From assembly GCA_036822015.1 (NCBI GenBank), contig DAISIL010000072.1, positions 1-13,567 on the forward strand: a DNA stretch of 13,567 nt, written 5' to 3'. This document shows, piece after piece, positions 1-7,740 of the stretch. A model generated the notes under the pieces. It searched no databases and was not told where the DNA came from. It worked only from the letters and a program-made list of their open reading frames with translations. The stretch comes from DAISIL01 sp036822015. GTDB lineage: Bacteria > Bacteroidota > Bacteroidia > Cytophagales > Bernardetiaceae. The first letter of the stretch is position 1; the number at the start of each line of letters is the position of its first letter. The position numbers were made by a program, and so were the translations under genes.

Positions 1-3000
1 TCAGCCCGACGGCGACGACGACCTACACCGTAACGGGAACGGATGCCAACGGCTGCGCTGCCACCTCTACGGCGACGATCAACGTCAATCCTTTGCCTGT
101 CGTCTCGATTTCTCCGAGTGTTACTAACATTATCTTGACCGGTAGTGCTACTATGACGGCTTCTGGAGCAACGAGTTACGTATGGAGTACGGGCGCAACG
201 GGTGCTACGCTCATCGTCTCACCGACGGCCGACAATACCTACACTGTTACGGGGACGGATGCCAATGGCTGCGTCAATACAGCTACGGCTACGGTTCGCG
301 TCTCTTATCTTGACCTGGTTACGGTCGTTAATCGAACAGCACCACAGATTTGTGGAGGTAGCGGAACGCTCCGCTTGCGTGTCCTGGATATGCAGCCCGG
401 GTTCAACTACTACGTCGATCTCAACGTAGATTCACTCGGCACCATGAACACGAACATCGCCGAGCTGCTCCCAACGCGCGGTACGGCACTCCCGAACCAG
501 GTGCTACTCCCGACGGGCATCACCGAAGGGAAGGTGATCGGGCCATATATCGGTATCATCGAAGCCGAAACAGGTCGTCGCGATACGATTTATTACCGCG
601 ATCGTATCCCGAGCCTGCCTAAACCGCTAACGAATCTTCCGATTTCTATTTCGCCTAACCCCATTTCGCCAGACACGACAACGGTTGTTACGGTAAGCCT
701 CACCGAAGAGGGTATCCGTTATCGCCTCTTCAACAAGACCAACCCTACCGATATTTATGCGCCACGCATATCAAGTGCGAGTGGTAGTGCAGTGGACTTT
801 ACGACCAGTAGGCTGACCGATACAACAGATTTCTTTATCACGGCCACCAACCCGACAACACGCTGCTTCGATACACTTCGCTTCATCAGTGGCAATATCA
901 ACATAGCCCGAGCTATCGTAACCGATCAGGTACTGCCCAATGACTCCTTGATTCTTGTTCAGATTTATCAAGCAACGGGCGGCGACAACTGGATAGCTTC
1001 CTGGAACTTGTTCCAGCCTATCCGTACCTGGGTAGGCGTAACGACCTTTGGTGGAAGGGTAACACGCCTGGATTTGCGCAACCGTAACCTACGTGGCTTG
1101 ATGCCTTCGGCGACACTCGGCTTGGATCAAATGACCTATCTCGACATCTCGGGTAACTTCCTTGATTTTGCGTCGATGGAGTTCATCGTTTTGAGTGGGC
1201 GCGTGAACACCTTCATCTATGCACCCCAACAAAAACTCCTCAACCGCATAGATACGACGGTGAACGAAGGAGCAGCCATCGTCTTCCGTTCTACCCTGGG
1301 TGGGACGGCCAACCGTTATCAATGGTTCAGAAATGGACAAGCGATCCCTGGTGCTGTGGCCGATACGCTCCTGATTAGGGATGCGAAGTTGAGTGATATT
1401 GGTACTTATACCTGTTTGGTTACCAATGACATCGTGCCTAACCTGACCCTGGAACGAAACCCGATTAACCTAGACGTAACCCCTCAACTTGCTGTATCAG
1501 ATTCACTCTGGCTAGTTGAGTTCAACCGACGCACGGGCGGCGACCGCTGGAACATCCGCTGGAACTTTGAACAACCCGTCAATACCTGGTATGGGCTTTC
1601 GTTCCGTGGTGGAAGGCTTGTCGAAATATCTCTGCCCAACAACGGCTTATCCAATACTTTGCCCGATATTTTTGATGTAGATACCGTTCTGCTCATCAAA
1701 CAGATAGAGGTCATCAACCTCTTTGGAAACGACCTGGAAGGAACGCTGCCGCCCACGCTTTCAGATGCGGAAAACTTGCGTTATCTCGATTTGAGTAGCA
1801 ACCGACTAAGAGGAGCAATACCGGATAGCTACGGCAACCTGGCACATCTCACGACGCTCTGGCTCTCCGAAAACAGCTTCGATGCCTTGCCCAACACGCT
1901 CGGCAACCTAAGCAAGCTCCGCAATTTGTTCCTGAATAACAACCAGTTCCGCGCCCTACCGCTTACCTTGCGCAACGCCCGTGCGCTCCAGATCATCGAC
2001 GTAAGCAACAACCCCATGCCACGCATTGACGAGGAAGCCCTGCGTTTGCCTGACCTCAAGGAGTTCTATGCCAACGACATCGGACTCGAGCAGTTGCCCG
2101 AACCGCTGGCCGCCATGACCTCCCTCGAAATCCTCGAACTCACCAGCAACACGCTCGAGGAGCTACCCCAAGCCCTGCGTAGCCTGCCCAACTTACGCAT
2201 CTTGCGCATCGGCGATAACCGTTTGGATTTTGGCGACATCGAACCGCTTGTCCCCATCGTGCAGACGGCATATATCTATGCTCCCCAACCGGATGTCAAT
2301 CAGGCAGCCGATACGACGGTGCAGGTCAATGACCGCTTCGTGATGCGCGTCCAGACGGGTGGAACCGCCAACCGTTACCAGTGGCGCCGCAACGGACAGC
2401 CCATCTTTGGTGCCAATGACAGCATCTATGTCATTGAGCGAATGCAAGCCAACGATGCAGGGATTTATACTTGCGAGATCACGAACAGTATAGCCACAGC
2501 CCTGACGCTCCAACGCCGCCCAATCACGGTACGCCTCTCCTGTAATATCGGCAACGTAGTCATCACCACCGAATCATCAGAGGTTTTCTGTGAAGGAAGC
2601 GATAATCAAATTACACTTTCTGCGCCCCAGGGCGATTTTACCTATCGCTGGCTACGAGATGGGGATGTGATCCTGTTTGCCGAAGGGCAAGCGTACAGCA
2701 CCAGCCGAGCGGGCAGCTATCAGGTGGAGGTAACCGATGCCAGTGGATGTCGAGTGCTTTCACTGCCGTTTGTCTTGCAGACCCAGCCCTCTCCCGAGGT
2801 GGTCATCCTCCCTGGCACAGAACCACTCGAACTCACCTATATTGCCACAACAGCCGTGGTGGCCTTCCAGTGGTACCGCAACGACGAACCCATTGAGGGG
2901 GCCAACTCGGGTAATTTGCAAGCCCAGGAAACCGGAGAGTACTACCTCATCGTAACGAACGCCAACGGCTGTACCGGAATCTCTAACCGCTTGTTCTTCA

Positions 3001-3293
3001 ACGTAACCGCGACCGAAGATGAAGAAGGGGTGTCCTTGCAGACACGCCTCTATCCCAACCCGCTGGCCGATGGAAATCTCTACCTGGACTTACCCAACGA
3101 TCTCGGACAAATCAGAGCCGTTGATCTGATCGACAACCTCGGCAAACAACTCCGTAGCCTGAACGCCGTACAACCCAATACAGCTTTGCGCACCTATCGC
3201 ATCGAAGGACTACATGGGTTGCCCGTAGGCGTGTATTACCTCCGCATCCAGACCGAAGGCAAAGCCTTGACCCTGGAATTGTTTATCGAATAA
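1..3293 (+). CDS. T9SS-sorted giant surface protein with PKD-like, LRR and Ig-like repeats (5' truncated)
   Basis: The reading frame is already open at base 3 and runs 1096 codons to TAA at 3291, so the true start lies left of the window; an internal TTG at 93 is not a credible start. Visible domains in order: a PKD-like tandem repeat (3-300); a spacer with two cysteines; an LRR N-cap containing TGGDNW plus about two leucine-rich repeats (924-1216); an Ig-like domain (about 1217-1480); a second cap (TGGDRW, 1533-1550) with about nine LRRs (to about 2260); a second Ig-like domain (to about 2540); two more Ig/PKD-like segments (2541-3010); and a type A T9SS C-terminal domain beginning near YPNP (3051-3062). 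In Bacteroidota such domains direct export through the outer membrane and anchoring at the surface. An adhesin or ligand-binding role is inferred. No catalytic motif is visible. Confidence 0.9.
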   Translation, partial: SPTATTTYTVTGTDANGCAATSTATINVNPLPVVSISPSVTNIILTGSATMTASGATSYVWSTGATGATLIVSPTADNTYTVTGTDANGCVNTATATVRVSYLDLVTVVNRTAPQICGGSGTLRLRVLDMQPGFNYYVDLNVDSLGTMNTNIAELLPTRGTALPNQVLLPTGITEGKVIGPYIGIIEAETGRRDTIYYRDRIPSLPKPLTNLPISISPNPISPDTTTVVTVSLTEEGIRYRLFNKTNPTDIYAPRISSASGSAVDFTTSRLTDTTDFFITATNPTTRCFDTLRFISGNINIARAIVTDQVLPNDSLILVQIYQATGGDNWIASWNLFQPIRTWVGVTTFGGRVTRLDLRNRNLRGLMPSATLGLDQMTYLDISGNFLDFASMEFIVLSGRVNTFIYAPQQKLLNRIDTTVNEGAAIVFRSTLGGTANRYQWFRNGQAIPGAVADTLLIRDAKLSDIGTYTCLVTNDIVPNLTLERNPINLDVTPQLAVSDSLWLVEFNRRTGGDRWNIRWNFEQPVNTWYGLSFRGGRLVEISLPNNGLSNTLPDIFDVDTVLLIKQIEVINLFGNDLEGTLPPTLSDAENLRYLDLSSNRLRGAIPDSYGNLAHLTTLWLSENSFDALPNTLGNLSKLRNLFLNNNQFRALPLTLRNARALQIIDVSNNPMPRIDEEALRLPDLKEFYANDIGLEQLPEPLAAMTSLEILELTSNTLEELPQALRSLPNLRILRIGDNRLDFGDIEPLVPIVQTAYIYAPQPDVNQAADTTVQVNDRFVMRVQTGGTANRYQWRRNGQPIFGANDSIYVIERMQANDAGIYTCEITNSIATALTLQRRPITVRLSCNIGNVVITTESSEVFCEGSDNQITLSAPQGDFTYRWLRDGDVILFAEGQAYSTSRAGSYQVEVTDASGCRVLSLPFVLQTQPSPEVVILPGTEPLELTYIATTAVVAFQWYRNDEPIEGANSGNLQAQETGEYYLIVTNANGCTGISNRLFFNVTATEDEEGVSLQTRLYPNPLADGNLYLDLPNDLGQIRAVDLIDNLGKQLRSLNAVQPNTALRTYRIEGLHGLPVGVYYLRIQTEGKALTLELFIE
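3..300 (+). repeat. PKD-like tandem repeat, 216-bp period
   Basis: The stretch starting at 3 (SPTATTTYTVTGTDANGC) recurs at 219 (SPTADNTYTVTGTDANGC), giving a period of 216 bases or 72 residues. One complete unit (3-218) and part of a second are visible, so more copies probably lie upstream. Such repeats form beta-sandwich stalks in many Bacteroidota surface proteins. The DNA copies are close but differ at synonymous positions, so they are not a very fresh duplication. Confidence 0.85.
924..1487 (+). repeat. LRR-plus-Ig module, copy 1 (short LRR)
   Basis: This is the first of two homologous protein modules. It contains the cap motif TGGDNW (975-992), GRVTRLDL, two leucine-rich repeats, a terminal LRR ending LDF...IYAPQ, and an Ig-like domain with GGTANRYQWFRNGQ and a closing GTYTCLVTN strand. 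Copy 2 shares all of these landmarks in the same order. Confidence 0.8.
1488..2540 (+). repeat. LRR-plus-Ig module, copy 2 (expanded LRR)
   Basis: This is the second module, with TGGDRW (1533-1550), GGRLVEISL, about nine leucine-rich repeats of 23-24 residues, a terminal LRR with LDF...IYAPQ, then an Ig-like domain with GGTANRYQWRRNGQ and GIYTCEITN. It is nearly twice as long as copy 1, and almost all of the difference is extra LRR units in the middle. Confidence 0.8.
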
Positions 3294-3313
3294 ACTGACC
3301 AAAGTTAGTTTTT
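3292..3313 (+). terminator. Weak intrinsic terminator candidate after the LRR/Ig protein
   Basis: AAACTGAC (3292-3299) can pair with GTTAGTTT (3304-3311) across a CAAA loop, with one G-U pair, and five T residues (3309-3313) close the structure. The stem is AT-rich and overlaps the stop codon, so termination would be inefficient. The position, immediately after the stop and ahead of a separate gene, is right. Confidence 0.35.
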
Positions 3314-3352
3314 CAAACCATTTTACTCATCAAAGGAGTGAGGACGATGCTA

Positions 3353-3369
3353 CAATTTTGTCTTGCATA
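3353..3369 (+). promoter_or_regulatory. Candidate promoter motif upstream of the universal stress gene
   Basis: CAATTTTG at 3353-3360 differs by one base from the Bacteroidota -7 element TAnnTTTG and lies 26 bases before the start codon. No TTTG -33 element is visible at the expected distance, so the promoter call is weak. With the following TTGCATA it forms a block also seen upstream of the Asp-box protein gene at 9899. Confidence 0.35.
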
Positions 3370-3386
3370 CTTAACCAAACACAACC

Positions 3387-4241
3387 ATGGAAAGCATCCT
3401 TGTCCCTACTGACTTTTCGGATTTTTCGGAGAAAGCGATGGATTATGCCGTGATGATCGCCTGCAAAACCGGCTCTTCTGTTGCCCTCGTACACGCGATT
3501 GTACCACATATCCCTCCGGGAACAAATTCCTATCTCTATCAAAAAGATGTTGCCAGTCAGCAACTTACCTCCGAGAAACGCTTGCAAATGTACGCCGATC
3601 GTTATCGGGAGGAATATCGCTACGAAAAAAACAATCAACCCATTCAGCTCACCACACACCTCAAAGAAGAGCTGGCCGCTGATGCCATCGTGGATTGGGT
3701 CAAGGAGTTGAACCCTTACCTGGTTGTCATGGGTACACAAGGTGCGACGGGTATTGATCGTTTGTTTTTTGGGAGCGTTACGACGGCTGTCATGGAAAAA
3801 GTTTCGTGTCCTGTGTTGGCTATTCCCGACAAGGCATCGGTCAGGACGTTCGATAAAATCGTTTACGCCAGCAACTTCGACCCCCGCGACGGCGAGGTCA
3901 TTGATCTTTTGATGAGCTTTGCCAACTACTTTGATTCAGATATTGAATGCTTGCACATCAACACCGATGTACAAAAACTCAAAGAAGCTAAAAATCGCAT
4001 GGCCGTATTAGAGGAACGTTACTGGTTTACCTCCCTCAAACAACTGCGCTTCAGGATAGAAAACGGAGAGGGAGGATTTGAGAAAGGATTAGATGAATAC
4101 CTCGAAAGCCACCAAACTGACCTACTCGTGATGCTGACCCATGAGCGTAACTTCATCGAAGGGCTGTTCCACCGAAGCCAAACCAAAAACATGGCTTTTC
4201 ATAGCCAAACACCGCTCCTGGTCTTCAAGAGTCCAAAGTAG
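3387..4241 (+). CDS. Universal stress protein, tandem UspA domains
   Basis: This is a 284-residue cytoplasmic protein of two Usp folds. Domain 1 (about 1-148) opens with ILVPTDFSDFSEKAMDYA and carries the complete nucleotide-binding signature G-2x-G-9x-G-S (G116, G119, G129, S130) followed by CPVLAIP, so it should bind ATP. Domain 2 (about 153-284) opens with FDKIVYASNFD and ends PLLVFKSPK, but the equivalent glycine signature is replaced by THERNFIEGLFHRSQ, so it has probably lost nucleotide binding and may serve as a dimer partner. Tandem Usp proteins of this size are common in Bacteroidota. Their family role is stress survival, and the specific trigger cannot be read here. ATG at 3387 is the first in-frame start and the N-terminus begins right at beta-strand 1. 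The gene converges on the DUF349 gene with only 8 bases between the stops. Confidence 0.9.
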   Translation: MESILVPTDFSDFSEKAMDYAVMIACKTGSSVALVHAIVPHIPPGTNSYLYQKDVASQQLTSEKRLQMYADRYREEYRYEKNNQPIQLTTHLKEELAADAIVDWVKELNPYLVVMGTQGATGIDRLFFGSVTTAVMEKVSCPVLAIPDKASVRTFDKIVYASNFDPRDGEVIDLLMSFANYFDSDIECLHINTDVQKLKEAKNRMAVLEERYWFTSLKQLRFRIENGEGGFEKGLDEYLESHQTDLLVMLTHERNFIEGLFHRSQTKNMAFHSQTPLLVFKSPK

Positions 4242-4249
4242 CCCATCCA

Positions 4250-5620
4250 TCAGTAAAAATCTGAATCAAGTTCTTGTTGCATCTTGCGGAGCATCCGCTT
4301 TTGCGTCTTGACCTTATTGATTTTGTTGATGTACTGCAACCTCGATTTATCGCGGGGATCGTTGTTGGTAGGACTTGGGGCGGGCATACGAGCCAATTCG
4401 GTTTCCTCCTGCTTGATGAACTCTTTGAGTACACGAATCTTGATTTTGAGTTGTTCAAAGCGCGTTTTTTGGACAAAGCCATCTACGCTACTGCGGACAA
4501 ACTTGTAAAGATTGTAATGTTCAAAGATTTCATTGCACACGGATCGAAACTGAATGTTTAGCTGTTTGTCTTTTTCGTTGTACTGTACCATACCCAGGAC
4601 GCGCCACTCGTTTTGTCGCTCTTTGATGGCATCCAGGGATACGGTATGGATGCTTCCATTAAGGATTTCTTCTACCTCTTGGCAGATTTCTTCTTTTCGG
4701 GCCAGGATGCCTTCGGGCGTTTGGATGACTTTGGTAGAGAAAATGCGCTGGGGTGTACTGACGGCTTCGCCGATGCGCCGTCGCCTTCGGGGCAGTGTCT
4801 CTGTTGTTGGGTTGCGGGTAGATGTAGCCGGTGTGGGTGCTGGCTGCTCGCCTTCCGAGTTCTCGTTACCAAAGAAGAGATCAATCTCTCGCTTGTACTT
4901 TTTCCAGAGTTTGAGGTATCTCCATTTGTTGATTCGCCCTACATCTTTCCACTCTTTTTGTATCCGAATAACTTCTCGTCGGTCTTCGGCTTCATTGGTT
5001 TTTTTCTTGTTGATGTCTTTGAGTGCGCGAATGAGGTTGCGGTAAGCCGTCATCCGTTTGTCGGTTAGATTTTTGAGGTCTTCGTAGAAGTTCTTGCGTC
5101 GTTCAAAGAAATCATCTAAGAGGTGGTCAAACTCCTGGCAGAGTTCTTCCTCTTCGTGGGTACTTCCCGTCCGTATCCACCGCATTTTGAGTTCTTTGAG
5201 CTGCTCGGCAACGGTTTCCCAATCTTGCCCCTTGACTAGCGTTTGGGCTTCCTGGAGAAGGTTTTTCTTGATTTCTAGATTTTTGGTGCGGTTCTGCTCG
5301 ATATATTCTTGGATGAACCGTTCCAAAGCATTGAGCCGTTCGATCAGTGCCGGAAAATCGCCGAGGGCATTGTAGGTATCCAGGCTCTGCCGAAGGTGGA
5401 TCAGTTTCATCAGGTAGGAGCCTTTGTTTTGGGACTCCTCCACGGCAGCTTCCATTTCCTCTATTTTTTGTAGGAGGTGATCGTAACGATCAGCAAAATA
5501 TTTGAGGCTTTCCTCTGGGCTTTCCTTGACTACACCAATTTGTCGATCTGGGTGTTGGGCGTAGCCCTTCAAATATACTTTGCCTTCCTGGGTGTAGCCG
5601 TACTGGTGGTAGTTGCTCAT
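4250..5620 (-). CDS. DUF349 domain-containing coiled-coil protein
   Basis: This is a 456-residue cytoplasmic protein, highly charged and helical, with no signal peptide. It contains three DUF349-like helical repeats. The first is near W-E-T-V-A-E-Q-L-K, the second holds the characteristic IQKEWKDVGRINKWRYLKLW, and the third has ERQNEWRVLG. They are followed by a linker rich in Thr, Pro and Arg before the third repeat, a C-terminal coiled coil, and the ending LDSDFY. DUF349 has no established biochemical function and none is assigned here. The ATG at 5620 (MSNYHQYGY) is preferred over an upstream in-frame TTG at 5668, because the extra 16 residues are low-complexity threonine and proline from the leader. 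It is the last gene of the minus-strand run, 112 bases after the VWA gene, possibly with its own leader-controlled expression. Confidence 0.85.
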   Translation of the reverse strand: MSNYHQYGYTQEGKVYLKGYAQHPDRQIGVVKESPEESLKYFADRYDHLLQKIEEMEAAVEESQNKGSYLMKLIHLRQSLDTYNALGDFPALIERLNALERFIQEYIEQNRTKNLEIKKNLLQEAQTLVKGQDWETVAEQLKELKMRWIRTGSTHEEEELCQEFDHLLDDFFERRKNFYEDLKNLTDKRMTAYRNLIRALKDINKKKTNEAEDRREVIRIQKEWKDVGRINKWRYLKLWKKYKREIDLFFGNENSEGEQPAPTPATSTRNPTTETLPRRRRRIGEAVSTPQRIFSTKVIQTPEGILARKEEICQEVEEILNGSIHTVSLDAIKERQNEWRVLGMVQYNEKDKQLNIQFRSVCNEIFEHYNLYKFVRSSVDGFVQKTRFEQLKIKIRVLKEFIKQEETELARMPAPSPTNNDPRDKSRLQYINKINKVKTQKRMLRKMQQELDSDFY

Positions 5621-5666
5621 AGTAGTTGGTATTGGTCGTAGTGTTACTGTTGTTGTTATTTTTGTC

Positions 5667-5712
5667 AAGAAAAATGAGGGTCATCAACGCCCATTTTCTT
5701 TTCATTTTTCTT
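5667..5712 (-). promoter_or_regulatory. Inverted repeat in the leader of the DUF349 gene, attenuator or terminator-like
   Basis: AAGAAAAATGA (5667-5677) and TCATTTTTCTT (5702-5712) are perfect 11-bp inverted arms. A competing pairing joins 5667-5680 with CCCATTTTCTT (5690-5700) through a GGG/CCC core with one bulge. On the minus strand the hairpin is followed by a T-rich run, so it could partly terminate the VWA transcript or act in the DUF349 leader. GC content in the stem is low, so its strength is uncertain. The rest of the 5621-5732 gap shows no convincing promoter. Confidence 0.4.
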
Positions 5713-5732
5713 ACACATACCTTGCCAAGTCC

Positions 5733-6980
5733 TCATCGGTAATTATTGAAACCCTGGGGTATATCTCTTTTGTACAATACGAATTCTTTGCCAAGAAGTT
5801 TAAAAACAAAGTATCCAATTTTGATTTCTCCTTCGGGAGCCGTTTGGGAGAGTTGCAGTAGGTCTTGTTCGATGGTGTGAACAGAGCCACCCGTCAGGTG
5901 TGCCATCGTGAGGTACTCGGGGGCAATACCACGTTGGGCCCCGCAGAGGATGACCCGTATCGGAATGTTGTATTTTTTGATGTATTTTTTGAGCAGTCGA
6001 ATATCCCTCACCGCCGACCAGGCATCCGTTACCAGGACAATATGCTCACAGTCAGGGCAGTTTTTGGCCGTCATCAGGACGGCTTCCATGTCGTTTTCGG
6101 GGGTATCGCCGCCGCCGCCACTCATCATGGTACGCAACATGAGCTTTTTAGCATCGGCAAAAGTTTGGCTACGGATCATATAGACCCCGCCGGTGCGCCC
6201 GATACGCTTTTTGTGGTCGGGTTTGAAGTCGCCATCATTAAAAAACGTAAACCATTTGGTACGGGAGTTAAGGCGATCTTGTTGGGCAAACCAGGTCATT
6301 ACTTCGATATTGTAACCGTACATGCTGCCCGTGCAGTCATTGACGAGAGCCATGTTTTGCCAGTTTGGGAAACGGTTAAGGATACGATAGATAGACGAAT
6401 CAGGGGTAACATATTCGTTATCAAGCATTTGATAAACTGTCAATTGACTAATTTCCTCTGAAGGCGGTACAGTCTTGTTGATCGGAGGTGGGCTGGGCTT
6501 AGTGGCTACTTCTGGCGGAGGAACTTCCGTGAGGGTAACCGCATCGGGGGCTTGATAATGAATCACGAAGCCATGAAAGTATGTTTGGGCTTCGGATACG
6601 CTTTTGCACTGGGTTTGTCCCACGTATCGCCAACGAATTTTCGGATTTTCAAACAGCCGGGGAAAAAGATCGAAGAGCCGCTCGAGGCGGCTTTGGTTGA
6701 GGGCTTCAAAGTCTCGCCCTTTGGGAAAATCGGTATAGACAAGGTCTATGGTCTGTACCGATTTTCCGGTTAGGGTAAGGGCCCACTGTTCGTCTTGGTT
6801 TGTCCGAAAGTCATTGAAGTTCATCGGGATGAGCAGGTAGTTTTGTGAGCTATCCTCGGGCGAGTAAATCTCCGAAAACAGCCGTGGACTCTCCGCGATT
6901 ACACGCCGAACGTCTGATGACTGACTATGTGCCAGTAGTACCCCAAAAGAAAAACAAAACAGAAAAAAGTATAAGCGCAT
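5733..6980 (-). CDS. Exported von Willebrand factor A (VWA) domain protein
   Basis: This is a 415-residue protein with a typical signal peptide (MRLYFFLFCFSFGVLLAHSQ) and no lipobox cysteine. The N-terminal half (about 20-160) is not recognised, then comes a Pro/Thr-rich linker (about 165-185). The VWA domain spans about 205-385, with a metal-ion-dependent adhesion site D215-x-T217-x-S219 (DCTGSM), T293 in GGGGDTPEND, and D319 in LVTDAWS. The T in place of the first S of DxSxS is a tolerated variant. All metal ligands are present, so divalent metal-dependent protein binding is expected in the periplasm or at the surface. An in-frame ATG at 7025 would add 15 residues ahead of the signal peptide and overlap the upstream gene, so 6980 is chosen. 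It follows the zinc peptidase gene by 10 bases and is very likely cotranscribed with it. The partner is unknown. Confidence 0.85.
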   Translation of the reverse strand: MRLYFFLFCFSFGVLLAHSQSSDVRRVIAESPRLFSEIYSPEDSSQNYLLIPMNFNDFRTNQDEQWALTLTGKSVQTIDLVYTDFPKGRDFEALNQSRLERLFDLFPRLFENPKIRWRYVGQTQCKSVSEAQTYFHGFVIHYQAPDAVTLTEVPPPEVATKPSPPPINKTVPPSEEISQLTVYQMLDNEYVTPDSSIYRILNRFPNWQNMALVNDCTGSMYGYNIEVMTWFAQQDRLNSRTKWFTFFNDGDFKPDHKKRIGRTGGVYMIRSQTFADAKKLMLRTMMSGGGGDTPENDMEAVLMTAKNCPDCEHIVLVTDAWSAVRDIRLLKKYIKKYNIPIRVILCGAQRGIAPEYLTMAHLTGGSVHTIEQDLLQLSQTAPEGEIKIGYFVFKLLGKEFVLYKRDIPQGFNNYR

Positions 6981-6990
6981 AGGATGAGCT

Positions 6991-7683
6991 TTAGTCGCGG
7001 CTTGAACCAAAAAGGAGCAGGGCATAGTATATCAAACTAGCCAGGGAGGACAAAGCCGCCACGACATACGTCATGGCCGCCCACCAGAGTGCATCCTTAG
7101 CCATGCTATGCTCTTGGCTTGTTACGATGCCCGCCTGCGAGACCCAGGCTAGGGCGCGGCGGCTCGCATCAAACTCCACCGGAAGCGTAACAAAGCTAAA
7201 AAGTGTCGTGATGCCAAAAAATACCACCGCAATCGCCAGTGGAATAGGTGTAATGGAGAGCAGCAACAGCCCGCCCAAAATCAACCAGCCCATGAAGTTA
7301 GAGGCTACGTTTACGGCCGGAACGAGCTTGGAGCGGAGCTGGAGCATACTGTATGCCTCGGCGTGCTGGATGGCGTGTCCGCATTCGTGGGCAGCCACGG
7401 CTACGGCAGCGGCATTGCGTCCGTAATAGACTTCTTCACTTAAATTGACTGTTTTGCGCTCGGGGTTGTAGTGGTCGGTTAGTTCGCCCGGAACGAAGAT
7501 AACTTCGACGTTGTTCAGCCCGTGTGCCGAAAGCATCGCCGCAGCTACCTCTGCACCACTCTTGTTGGAGCGCAGGGAAGTTTGAGAATATTTGGCAAAC
7601 TTACTTTTGAGCTTGTAACTTACATACCAGCTCAACAAAGCAAAAAAACCAAAAATCATCATGGATGTCGTATCAAATACCAT
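6991..7683 (-). CDS. YugP-like membrane zinc metallopeptidase
   Basis: This is a 230-residue protein of the Zn_peptidase_2 (YugP) family, normal in length. An N-terminal membrane segment (about 8-25) is followed by a cytoplasmic or periplasmic catalytic part with the HExxH zinc motif H99-E100-C-G-H103 (VAAHECGHAIQH). Next come two hydrophobic segments (about 130-175), the family hallmark LPVEFDASRRA, and a final membrane helix near the C-terminus. The family is related to HtpX-type peptidases; substrates in bacteria are not well defined. ATG at 7683 places the first membrane helix at the extreme N-terminus as in homologues; internal methionines at residues 8 and 9 are alternatives. It lies 57 bases after aroK and 10 bases before the VWA gene. 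Confidence 0.88.
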   Translation of the reverse strand: MVFDTTSMMIFGFFALLSWYVSYKLKSKFAKYSQTSLRSNKSGAEVAAAMLSAHGLNNVEVIFVPGELTDHYNPERKTVNLSEEVYYGRNAAAVAVAAHECGHAIQHAEAYSMLQLRSKLVPAVNVASNFMGWLILGGLLLLSITPIPLAIAVVFFGITTLFSFVTLPVEFDASRRALAWVSQAGIVTSQEHSMAKDALWWAAMTYVVAALSSLASLIYYALLLFGSSRD

Positions 7684-7740
7684 AGCTGTTTCAGAAAAGA
7701 AATGGTGAACAAGTGAATATACGCAAGAGTACCGAAAAAG

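Noticed and set aside
1..300. Short period repeats considered as a CRISPR array
   Set aside because: The repeats are in frame, 216 bases long without spacers of uniform length, and encode PKD-like protein domains.
4554..5068. Two plus-strand open frames opposite the DUF349 gene
   Set aside because: The minus strand has continuous DUF349 repeats here; the plus frames are cysteine- and serine-rich products of reverse-reading charged codons.
5865..6461. Open frame of 198 codons on the plus strand opposite the VWA gene
   Set aside because: It lies fully inside a gene with a clear signal peptide and metal-binding motifs, and its own translation shows no family features.
6981..7025. Upstream ATG extension of the VWA protein
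   Set aside because: It would place 15 non-hydrophobic residues before the signal peptide and overlap the peptidase gene by about 35 bases.
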